In this document: in pieces, positions 34,697-42,194 of the stretch
Numbering within the stretch: the stretch's first letter is position 1
How the letters are laid out: each line of letters starts with the position of its first letter
DNA from: an uncultured Ilumatobacter sp.
GTDB taxonomy: Bacteria > Actinomycetota > Acidimicrobiia > Acidimicrobiales > Ilumatobacteraceae
Direction of reading: 5' to 3'
Length of the DNA stretch: 64,000 bases
NCBI GenBank assembly: GCA_938091165.1
Contig: CALKNK010000001.1
Span: 1 to 64,000, forward strand
Notes under the pieces: model-generated
What the model saw: the letters and a program-made list of their open reading frames with translations, nothing else
What the model was told of the DNA's origin: nothing
Database searches by the model: none
Translations under genes and position numbers: made by a program

Positions 34697-34891
34697 ATGC
34701 GTGTTCATCTTGATGTCGAAAAGTGCCAGGGTCATAACCGTTGCTACGCGTTGGCACCCGAATTGTTTGACGTTGATGACTACGGCGAAGCCGTTCTGAT
34801 TGGTGATGGTGATGTACCAGTCGACCTCGAGGCCAAGGCACGTCTCGCAGCGTCGAATTGCCCGGAATACGCGATCACGATTTCCGATTGA
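34697..34891 (+). CDS. Small 3Fe-4S ferredoxin (P450 redox partner)
   Basis: This 64-residue ferredoxin has cysteines at EKCQGHNRCYALAPELF and NCPEYAI, the three-cysteine pattern of the 3Fe-4S ferredoxins that reduce actinobacterial cytochromes P450. The ATG at 34697 has an AGG four bases upstream, and the start MRVHLDVEKC is family-typical. The P450 gene begins nine bases after its stop, so the two are an operon and the ferredoxin very probably delivers electrons to that P450. A ferredoxin reductase is not in the neighbourhood. Confidence 0.92.
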   Translation: MRVHLDVEKCQGHNRCYALAPELFDVDDYGEAVLIGDGDVPVDLEAKARLAASNCPEYAITISD

Positions 34892-34899
34892 GCAGCTGG

Positions 34900-36207
34900 A
34901 TGACTGACATGATCGAGTCCTCCGAACCTCTGGAGATTTCCGACACTCCGGAGAGGGCGCTCTCGTGGGAGCGCACTCCCTACAACCCGGATGACTACGG
35001 GCCGGTCACCGACTGGGCAACTGACATCGATCACGCCGATCCCCGCTACAACCCGAATGCGCCTGAGGTGTGGAAGGAACTGCGCGACATCGGCTGCCCT
35101 GTTGCCCATTCCGATCGTTACGGGGGCATGTGGGCTCCGATTACGCACGAGGCGGTGAATGACGTTGCGTACGACACGGAGAACTTCACGAGTCGCAGTG
35201 TCGTGGTCGCCCACCTCCGCCCAGGTGATGCTGCTATCCCTGCGCCTATTGGCGTCGTGCCGCCGATCTCGAGTGACCCGCCGTTCCACGGAATGGCGCG
35301 TCGTTTGCTGTTGCCACCATTCGCTCCAAAGCAGATCGAACCGTGGGAGGCCGAAGTCCAGATTCTCTGCCGCCGCTTGCTTGACGAAATGGGCGACGTT
35401 GCGCCTGGCGACACCGTCGATGCTGCGGTTCAGTATGCGCAGCACATCCCGGTCAACGTCATTGGACGCATGCTCGGGTTTCCCGAAGAAGACGAGGCGT
35501 TGTTCCGCGAGTTTGTGCACAACACGCTCGAGACCATTAACGCCGAGCCGGGGACTCGTCGGGACAACTTCCTTAAGCTGGACGAGTACCTGAGCAAACA
35601 GGTGCAAGACCACATCGACAACCCGCGTGAGGACCTCACCAACTACCTCCTTAACGTCGAAATGGGCGGCGAGAAGTTGTCGCCTGAACATGTCCGCGGC
35701 TCAATCGTGCTGCTTCTCATCGCAGGTATCGACACCACGTGGTCGGCGATTGGTTCGTCGCTCTGGCATCTGGCGAAAACTCCGTCGGATCTTGACCGTC
35801 TCGGGTCGGAGCCTAAGGTGATGACTTTTGCTCTCGAAGAGTTCCTCCGTGCCTACGCCCCGGTGACTATGGCCCGCATGGTCGCCAAGGACGTGGACTT
35901 CCATGGATGCCCAATGAAGAAGGACGACTGGGTGCTCCTGCCCTTCCCGGCGGCTAACCGCGATCCGCGCGTGTTCGAGGACTCCGATGAGTTCATCATC
36001 GACCGGGAGTCAAACCGGCACGCAGCCTTCGGTCTTGGCATCCACCGATGCCTCGGTTCGAACCTTGCCCGGCTCGAACTTAAGGTGGCGATCGAGGAAT
36101 TCGTCAGCCGGTTCCCCAAGTTTGAGCTCGCCGGTGACGTTACGTGGAGCGCCGGGCAGATTCGTGGACCGCGTGTACTGCCGGTTCGAATACTCGAAAC
36201 CACCTGA
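34900..36207 (+). CDS. Cytochrome P450
   Basis: This 435-residue soluble bacterial P450 has the I-helix oxygen-binding motif AGIDTT (275-280), the K-helix ExxR (Glu314 to Arg317, EEFLR), and the heme loop FGLGIHRCLG with the thiolate Cys384. The segment ISSDPPFHGMARRLLLPPF is the usual C-helix region. The ATG at 34900 leaves an acidic N-terminus with no membrane anchor. It is fed by the adjacent ferredoxin. The substrate (steroid, terpene, fatty acid or xenobiotic) cannot be told from the sequence. Confidence 0.96.
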   Translation: MTDMIESSEPLEISDTPERALSWERTPYNPDDYGPVTDWATDIDHADPRYNPNAPEVWKELRDIGCPVAHSDRYGGMWAPITHEAVNDVAYDTENFTSRSVVVAHLRPGDAAIPAPIGVVPPISSDPPFHGMARRLLLPPFAPKQIEPWEAEVQILCRRLLDEMGDVAPGDTVDAAVQYAQHIPVNVIGRMLGFPEEDEALFREFVHNTLETINAEPGTRRDNFLKLDEYLSKQVQDHIDNPREDLTNYLLNVEMGGEKLSPEHVRGSIVLLLIAGIDTTWSAIGSSLWHLAKTPSDLDRLGSEPKVMTFALEEFLRAYAPVTMARMVAKDVDFHGCPMKKDDWVLLPFPAANRDPRVFEDSDEFIIDRESNRHAAFGLGIHRCLGSNLARLELKVAIEEFVSRFPKFELAGDVTWSAGQIRGPRVLPVRILETT

Positions 36208-36215
36208 CCTCTGAT

Positions 36216-36572
36216 TCAGCGGATATCGATCAGGGGCGAGAAGACAGATCCGATCGAAATCAAAGTCGTACCAACTGAGGCTGCGCTGCACGCGCAGCCG
36301 ATGGTGAGAGCGGCGTAGGCTGATCCCCGTCGCCATCCGAGCGAACGTGCTTCCAGTGCGAATGCTGAATATGTGGTGAGCGCGCCACAGAATCCGACCC
36401 CTATGACCGTGACGACACTGTTGGACAAGTCTGCGCTCAGGGTGTAGCCGAGCACTGCGGCACCGATGGTGTTGGCGACAAGTAGCGCTAGCCACGAACG
36501 CACCAGAAGGCCCAGGGCGAGTCTGGCGGTAGCCCCCAACGCTGCGGCGCAGACGAAGACAACTGGTGTCAT
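36216..36572 (-). CDS. crcB: Fluoride exporter subunit CrcB/Fluc (second gene)
   Basis: This 118-residue membrane protein of four spans has the Fluc pore motifs VANTIGAAVLGY and GFCGALTTYSAFALE (the GxTTxS signature lining the channel). Fluc channels are antiparallel dimers that let fluoride leave the cell. The start ATG overlaps the stop of the upstream crcB by four bases (36569-36572), giving a tandem pair that should form a heterodimer. It converges with the P450 gene, eight bases apart. Confidence 0.9.
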   Translation of the reverse strand: MTPVVFVCAAALGATARLALGLLVRSWLALLVANTIGAAVLGYTLSADLSNSVVTVIGVGFCGALTTYSAFALEARSLGWRRGSAYAALTIGCACSAASVGTTLISIGSVFSPLIDIR

Positions 36573-37006
36573 GCGTCGCTGTCTCGGCTGAGGTTGGTGT
36601 GTGAGCGCCGTTGAGACAGTGCGGACGTGAGTCCGAGTGCGGTGGCACAGCTTGCGACGGTAACTCCGCCATACGCAACGGCAGTACCAGTCATATTGCG
36701 ATCGACGAAGTCGTTGAGCTCGATGGCGAACGATGACATCGTGGTGAAGCCACCAAGCAGGCCTGTGACGATGGCATCCCAGCGCAGCGATCCGCGTTCG
36801 ACGCGGTCGGCTGCGATACCAATCGCCAGGCAGCCGAGCACATTCACGGTGAGCGTCCACCACGGCCAGGAGCCGGCCTCGGCGCCAAAAAGCGTTCCGA
36901 TGGCCCAGCGAAGGGTTGTCCCAGTCGCGCCTCCCGCGGCAACAGCAGCGAATGCCAAAGGAAGATTGCGGCCCTCGAGCTGAGCGCTTGACGGAAACAA
37001 CTGCAC
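36569..37006 (-). CDS. crcB: Fluoride exporter subunit CrcB/Fluc (first gene)
   Basis: This is the longer of the two Fluc subunits, about 145 residues, with four spans: GGATGTTLRWAIGTLFG, LTVNVLGCLAIGIAADR and LLGGFTTMSSFAIELND. The Asn of NVLG and the TTxSxF motif are the channel-lining residues. GTG at 37006 is the start. A charged C-terminal tail (QRRSHTNLSRDSDA) follows the last span. Pairs of crcB genes of unequal length are common in Gram-positive bacteria. I looked for a fluoride riboswitch upstream and did not find its consensus. Confidence 0.9.
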   Translation of the reverse strand: MQLFPSSAQLEGRNLPLAFAAVAAGGATGTTLRWAIGTLFGAEAGSWPWWTLTVNVLGCLAIGIAADRVERGSLRWDAIVTGLLGGFTTMSSFAIELNDFVDRNMTGTAVAYGGVTVASCATALGLTSALSQRRSHTNLSRDSDA

Positions 37007-37097
37007 CTGCAGTTGCTAGCAAACAGCGAAGGTGTCTGACTGGGATTCATACCGAACTCTCACCCGCGATGGCTTCGCGAGCGGCAAGACTGACGAG

Positions 37098-37811
37098 GTG
37101 ACTGTTTCGGCCAATGATCTTGCACCGGCTCACCTCCTGGTCGCTGAGGATGATCGCGCTGTTCGCGATTCACTTGTGCGAGCGCTTGAACTAGAGGGAT
37201 ATCGAGTTACAGCGACGTCGAATGGTGCGGAGTGTCTTGACGCTGTTTCGCGCGACGGGCCGGCTGCGCTTCTCCTCGACGTATCGATGCCGCTCGTTGA
37301 CGGGTTGACTGTGTGCCGCGTGGTGCGTGCCGAAGGCAATCGGCTGCCAATTTTGATGCTGACCGCCCGGACGGAAACCTCTGATCGCGTTGCAGGCCTC
37401 GACGTTGGCGCGGATGACTACTTGGCGAAGCCGTATGACCTCGATGAACTACTTGCTCGTCTCCGTGCGCTGCTGCGCCGAGCCGAGTATGCCGAAGAGG
37501 ATGAGGTCAAGCCCCTCAGCGTTGGCGACCTTCGCCTTGATTCTGCATCTCGTCGTGTGTTTCGTGGCGAACGCGAGATCCATTTGTCGAAGACCGAGTT
37601 CGATCTGCTCGAGCTACTCGTCGAAAACAAAGGGATTGTTCTCGATCACACGACAATATATGAACGCATTTGGAACTACGACTTCGGGCCGGATTCGAAG
37701 AACCTTGCGGTCTATATCGGATACCTCCGCCGTAAAACCGAGGCCGACGGCGGGCAGCGAGTCGTGCAAACGGTGCGCGGCGTCGGCTACACGGTCCGGA
37801 TACCAGCATGA
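37098..37811 (+). CDS. OmpR-family response regulator (MprA/PrrA-like)
   Basis: This response regulator of about 237 residues has a receiver domain with acidic pocket AEDD (17-19) and the phosphoacceptor Asp61 in ALLLDVSMP, followed by LMLTARTE and KPYDLDELLARL. A C-terminal winged-helix domain contains SKTEFDLLELLVENKG and LRRKTEADGGQRVVQTVRGVGYTVR. I use GTG 37098; an in-frame GTG at 37032 would add 22 residues. It is coupled to the histidine kinase by an ATGA overlap at 37808-37811. MprA-like regulators respond to envelope stress in actinobacteria. Confidence 0.93.
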   Translation: MTVSANDLAPAHLLVAEDDRAVRDSLVRALELEGYRVTATSNGAECLDAVSRDGPAALLLDVSMPLVDGLTVCRVVRAEGNRLPILMLTARTETSDRVAGLDVGADDYLAKPYDLDELLARLRALLRRAEYAEEDEVKPLSVGDLRLDSASRRVFRGEREIHLSKTEFDLLELLVENKGIVLDHTTIYERIWNYDFGPDSKNLAVYIGYLRRKTEADGGQRVVQTVRGVGYTVRIPA

Positions 37812-39154
37812 GTTCGCTGCGAATAAAAATTGCTGTGGCAATGGCCGCCCTTGTTCTTGTGGCTACTTCCGTCGTCGGGGCGGTCAGCTACCGATCGACT
37901 GGTGCTCGCCTCATCGCTGAAGTCGACGGCTCGATCAGCGAAGCCACGACGCTGCTCGTAGGGCGAGGCGACAAGGGTCTTTTAATCCCGACGCGCGGTC
38001 AGCTTGAGATCTACTCGTTTCGCGTGTTGGACATTCGCGCTGAGACGGTCAAAAGTTCGTTTGAGTTGGATCTTCCAGTCAGCGACTCTGCGCGAGGCGT
38101 GGTCGGTGTGAATCGTGGTTTTGATCAGTCAACGGTCGAATTCGGTTCGGAACGTTTCCGGGTACACACCGTTGGTCTCAACACCGGTGCTGTTCAGGTG
38201 GCTCGTTCACTAGGTGAGACGGATCGAGTACTCCGTGACGTGCAGCGTCGGACGGCACTGTTCGTCCTTGTCGTTTCTTTGCTCGCTGCAGCGGTGGGTT
38301 GGCTTCTGGCCAGCACGGTCGCCGCGCCGCTGCGTCGTCTCACACGAGCGGCGAGCGAAGTGGAGCGTTCGGGCGATCTGAATGTGTCCCTGCCCGAGCC
38401 GGGAGGAGATGAAGTTGGCCGCCTCGGCTCGGCGTTTGGCTCGATGCTCGGGGCGCTCCAACGGTCGCAAGGTGAACAGCATCGGTTGGTTCAGAACGCA
38501 GGCCACGAGCTCCGCACGCCGTTGACCAGTCTGCGGACGAACCTTGCCGTGCTTCGTCGGCACCCGGATATGGCGGCTGATATCCAGGAACAGATTCTCG
38601 CGGACGTGGACAACGAGGTCGGGGAACTCACTGAACTCGTCAACGAGTTAGTAGCGGTTGCATCTGGCGAACTTGCTGATCAAGCACCGCAGGAGTTTCT
38701 GCTTGCTGAGGCGGCTCGCCGTGTGGCTGCGCGTGTTGGCCGGCGGCGGGATCGATCTGTGGTCGTGGAAATTAGGGAGCAGGTCGGCGCCGAAGCCATG
38801 GTGTTTGCGCCCCTTGTCGGCATCGAACGGGCGATCACGAATCTCGTCGAAAACGCTGCGAAGTTCGATCAGAGCGATGTCGCAATCTGCGTGGAGGTTG
38901 AGGGGGGTCGGCTCACGGTCATTGACCACGGTCCAGGTATCCCGGAAGATGACCTCCCACTGGTCTTTGACCGATTCCATCGCGCCACGGCGTCGCGGAC
39001 GTTGCCGGGTTCAGGGTTGGGATTGGCGATCGTGCGTGAGATTGTCGAGCGGCAAGGCGGCACCGTGAGTGCAATCAACCGACCTGGTGGTGGCGCATCA
39101 GTCGGCTTCGAGCTGCCAGTCCAAAATGCGCTGACCTCCGCGACTCCGCCGTGA
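37808..39154 (+). CDS. Sensor histidine kinase (MprB/PrrB-like)
   Basis: This 448-residue membrane kinase has a first span at about 8-28, an extracytoplasmic sensor of roughly 120 residues, a second span at about 150-172, a HAMP domain, and the dimerisation/phosphoacceptor site NAGHELRTPLTSLRTN with His233. The ATP-binding domain shows NLVENAAKFD (N box), DHGPGIPEDDLP (G1), GSGLGLAIVREI (G2) and GGGASVGFELP. It phosphorylates the regulator encoded just upstream. The signal is unknown. The secreted helical protein downstream may be a target or a sensor partner. Confidence 0.94.
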   Translation: MSSLRIKIAVAMAALVLVATSVVGAVSYRSTGARLIAEVDGSISEATTLLVGRGDKGLLIPTRGQLEIYSFRVLDIRAETVKSSFELDLPVSDSARGVVGVNRGFDQSTVEFGSERFRVHTVGLNTGAVQVARSLGETDRVLRDVQRRTALFVLVVSLLAAAVGWLLASTVAAPLRRLTRAASEVERSGDLNVSLPEPGGDEVGRLGSAFGSMLGALQRSQGEQHRLVQNAGHELRTPLTSLRTNLAVLRRHPDMAADIQEQILADVDNEVGELTELVNELVAVASGELADQAPQEFLLAEAARRVAARVGRRRDRSVVVEIREQVGAEAMVFAPLVGIERAITNLVENAAKFDQSDVAICVEVEGGRLTVIDHGPGIPEDDLPLVFDRFHRATASRTLPGSGLGLAIVREIVERQGGTVSAINRPGGGASVGFELPVQNALTSATPP

Positions 39155-39286
39155 TCGGGCCGGCACCATTTCGGCCTTGCGCGTTGCTCAAGCCACACCT
39201 GACTCTTACCTTGCTCCGGTTTCCTCCTCACCAGGGACTGTCATCGTTGCTGACATCCCCAACAACGTTCTGGAAAGGAACATGAC

Positions 39287-39919
39287 ATGAACAACACGAT
39301 CTCCGCTCAGTCCCAGCAGCCGCGGTCCTCCAAGAAGGTCCTGGCCATCGGTCTCACTGCCGGCCTCGTCGGTGGCTCACTTGCCGGCTTGGTACTCGGC
39401 GTTCCAGGCCTCTCGAGCGCAGCCGAGAGCGACGGCCTACTCCCTGCCGCTTCTACGGCACTTGTGCAGCAGGTCGATGACTCAGCAGGCGAAGATAAAC
39501 AGACAAATCCTGGAGAACGTCTTCGTGATGCGCTGCAGCCACTCGTCGTCGACGGCACGCTGACCGCCGATCAAGCTGATTCAGTTGCCACCCATCTAGT
39601 CGAGAATCGGCCAGAGCGCAGCGATCGCGGAAATCGTGAACGTCGTGGTCCGGGCAAATCCGGTCGGTCTGAGGTCTTGACCGAGCTGCTGGGCATCGAT
39701 GCCGACGAATTGCGGGATGAGCTCCGCACCGGAGCAACTCTGGCGGAACTCGCAGCTGCGAAAGGGGTCGAAACGAGTGCCTTGGTTGCTGCTCTGATGA
39801 CCGAAGCCGAGGAGCGCCTCAACGCTGCCGTTGATGCAGAGAAGATGACGGCAGAGGAGGCTGCTGAGAAGCTCACCGAGATCGAGACAGGTATCACTGA
39901 CAAGATCAACGGCAACTAA
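39287..39919 (+). CDS. Exported helical repeat protein, unknown function
   Basis: This 210-residue protein has a strong ribosome site (GGAAAGGAAC before ATG). It has a basic start with a signal or anchor span (VLAIGLTAGLVGGSLAGLVLG) and an Ala-rich cleavage-like region. The body is predicted helical, with two related helix units: LRDALQPLVVDGTLTADQADSVATHL, and a C-terminal unit with LGIDADELRDELR, TLAELAAAKGVETSALVAAL and KMTAEEAAEKLTEIETGI. A charged Arg/Gly-rich linker separates them. Proteins of this layout often follow MprAB-like pairs in actinobacteria. That suggests it belongs to an envelope-stress regulon, but no function is established. Confidence 0.8.
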   Translation: MNNTISAQSQQPRSSKKVLAIGLTAGLVGGSLAGLVLGVPGLSSAAESDGLLPAASTALVQQVDDSAGEDKQTNPGERLRDALQPLVVDGTLTADQADSVATHLVENRPERSDRGNRERRGPGKSGRSEVLTELLGIDADELRDELRTGATLAELAAAKGVETSALVAALMTEAEERLNAAVDAEKMTAEEAAEKLTEIETGITDKINGN

Positions 39920-39994
39920 TTCGATCATAGGAGCCGCCGAACGGTCCCGTCGTGCCCGGCACGGCGTGACCGTTTCGGCCGTAGCGTCGTCGGG

Positions 39995-41806
39995 GTGATT
40001 TGCGTCGATCTCTCCGACGTCGGGTTAGCTCAGCCCGACAAGATGCTCTTCAGTCGTGTCGACGTCACCATCTCAAAGGGTGATCGTGTCGCAGTGGTCG
40101 GAGTGAATGGTTCCGGCAAGACCACGCTCCTGCGCATCATGACAGGAGCGCTCGCGCCGGACAGCGGTGATGTGCGATTTGGTCGCGGCGCGCGGATTGT
40201 GTCGCTTGAGCAAGACCCTGTTTTGCCGGAGGGGCGGGTCAGCGACGTTCTCGGCGACGGATGGGAAGTGCAGGCTGCCGCAACGACGCTAGGCGTCTTG
40301 CCGTTGTTCGACCGTCGCACCGACCAGTTGTCGGGCGGCCAGGCCAAGCGGGTTGCGCTTGCGAAGGTATTGGTGGACGATCAGCAGGGTGCCTTCGACA
40401 TGGTGGTCCTTGATGAGCCGACGAACCATCTCGATCTCGAGGCGATTGAGTGGCTTGAATCTCGTCTTGTGACGATGCGCTCGGCGTTAGTGCTGGTCAC
40501 TCATGACCGACATGTACTCGATCGACTGACGACGGCCGTTGGCCCGAGCCGAATCATAGAACTCGATAACGGGCAGTCCTACACACATCAGGCAGCGGCC
40601 GGGTCAAGCGCTTATGCGACCTACCTTCATGCCCGCGCCGAGAGAATCGAGCGTGAAGCAGCGGAAGAATCAACGCGCAAGATCTTGGCGCGAAAGGAGC
40701 TTGCTTGGTTGCGTCGCGGTGCGCCTGCGCGCTCGACGAAGCCGAAGGCGCGTCTGCGGAGCGCTGCCGACATCATCTCAGGCGGCCCCGCAGCCCCCGG
40801 CGTGCGTGGGAACGACCTTGAGTTGGGAGCCGGAACATCTCGTCTTGGCAATCAGGTCGTTGAGCTCATCGGCGTCACGCAACGGTTTGAAGCGCAGACC
40901 GTCTTTGAGAAAGTCGACCTTCTCATCGAGCCCGGAGCCCGGCTTGCGGTTGTCGGTCCGAACGGGTCGGGTAAGACCACGCTGCTTGACATTATCGCAG
41001 GGCGGGCCGCACCTGTTACGGGCGAGGTCAAGCGAGGGAAGACCGTTGTGGCCGGCTACGCCGATCAGCACTCGTCTTCGCTCGACCCAGACGCCATTGT
41101 CCGCGAGGTGGTCGCAGGGCCTTACCGGGAGCCGGACCATGAGGACAAGGCGCTCCTCGAGAAGTTCTGGTTCGACTCCACTGCCCAATACGCGCCGACG
41201 CGGATGCTGTCGGGCGGCGAACGTCGCCGCCTGCAACTGGTGATGGTGCTGGCTACGAAGCCGAACCTGCTGATTTTGGATGAGCCCACGAACGATCTTG
41301 ACCTCGACACATTGCGGTCACTTGAGTCGTTTCTTGATGATTGGCCCGGTGCACTCGTCACTTCCAGCCACGACCGAGCCTTTCTCGATCGCGTTGCAGA
41401 TCACGTGCTGGTGATCGACGAGGACGGCACCATGCGCCGTGTGCCCGGCGGCGTCAGTGGTTGGCTTGCAAAACGTTCGACCGGTCGGACTGAGAGACCG
41501 GTTGGACCGGCGAGAAAGGTCGGTGCATCGAAGGCTGGACCTGCCACGACGGGTCCGTCCATTCGCTCAGGTAAACCGAAGGCAGCTGGGACGGGGCCGA
41601 GCCGATCAACTCTCGGCCGGCAACTCCGTGCGGCCGAACAGGCAATGGTGAAAGCGCAGAGTCGGGTCAACTCACTCACTGAGCGGCTCACTGGCTTAAC
41701 TGACCCATCCGAGCTGCAAGAGGTTGGTCAAGACCTGGCAACGGCGCAATCCGAACTTGACGAGCACGAACTTCTTTGGCTAGAGCTAGCCGAACAAATA
41801 CATTGA
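39995..41806 (+). CDS. ABC-F family ATPase (Uup/EttA type)
   Basis: This 603-residue soluble protein has two ABC domains. The first has GVNGSGKTT, LSGGQAKR and VVLDEPTNHLD; the second has GPNGSGKTT, LSGGERRR and LILDEPTNDLD. There are no membrane spans. The interdomain linker (ARAERIEREAAEESTRKILA) is long and charged. A basic disordered stretch (about 490-540) and a final coiled coil (LRAAEQAMVKAQSRVNSL) follow the second domain, as in Uup. ABC-F proteins bind the ribosomal E site and help translation; some give antibiotic resistance. GTG 39995 is taken as the start. Confidence 0.93.
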   Translation: MICVDLSDVGLAQPDKMLFSRVDVTISKGDRVAVVGVNGSGKTTLLRIMTGALAPDSGDVRFGRGARIVSLEQDPVLPEGRVSDVLGDGWEVQAAATTLGVLPLFDRRTDQLSGGQAKRVALAKVLVDDQQGAFDMVVLDEPTNHLDLEAIEWLESRLVTMRSALVLVTHDRHVLDRLTTAVGPSRIIELDNGQSYTHQAAAGSSAYATYLHARAERIEREAAEESTRKILARKELAWLRRGAPARSTKPKARLRSAADIISGGPAAPGVRGNDLELGAGTSRLGNQVVELIGVTQRFEAQTVFEKVDLLIEPGARLAVVGPNGSGKTTLLDIIAGRAAPVTGEVKRGKTVVAGYADQHSSSLDPDAIVREVVAGPYREPDHEDKALLEKFWFDSTAQYAPTRMLSGGERRRLQLVMVLATKPNLLILDEPTNDLDLDTLRSLESFLDDWPGALVTSSHDRAFLDRVADHVLVIDEDGTMRRVPGGVSGWLAKRSTGRTERPVGPARKVGASKAGPATTGPSIRSGKPKAAGTGPSRSTLGRQLRAAEQAMVKAQSRVNSLTERLTGLTDPSELQEVGQDLATAQSELDEHELLWLELAEQIH

Positions 41807-42194
41807 ACGAAGTTCAGCCAATGGCCTCGTCTGAGTATCAGCGCTGCCATTGATTGGTTTGTTGGAGCGACCGTTATGCAATGAGAAGGTGGTCGAGTCC
41901 GAAGATGGCGATGGTGGACGGCAGCTAGAGGGCGAAGCACCGGAAGGCAGCGTCTGAAGTCAAACGGAACATCAACGGACCAGCTATGAGCCCCGTCATC
42001 GCTGCAACCTTGTTCACGGCTACCGGGACGACCCCGGCGATGAAACCAACAGCGACGTCACGATCGCCACGTTGAGCACCTTGTCGATTTGACGAGCTAG
42101 TTGGTGGATGTGGTGGTGAACCATCGTGCGGGTGAGATCCCCATCGTTGTGGGACGGCTTGACCATGACAGCGGATCCGTAGAGTGAAGCCCGC
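41807..42194. other. Intergenic region between ABC-F and pcrA
   Basis: No gene is convincing here. On the minus strand, a hydrophobic stretch that includes GFIAGVVPVAVNKVAAMTGL can be read in one frame of 41925-42230, but it overlaps the pcrA start, lacks a ribosome site and resembles no family I know. It may be a degraded small membrane-protein gene. The pcrA promoter should lie in the last part. Confidence 0.45.

Noticed and set aside
37007..37097. Fluoride riboswitch before the crcB pair
   Set aside because: I compared the upstream region with the remembered consensus and found neither the conserved GGNGAUGG start nor the pseudoknot partner.
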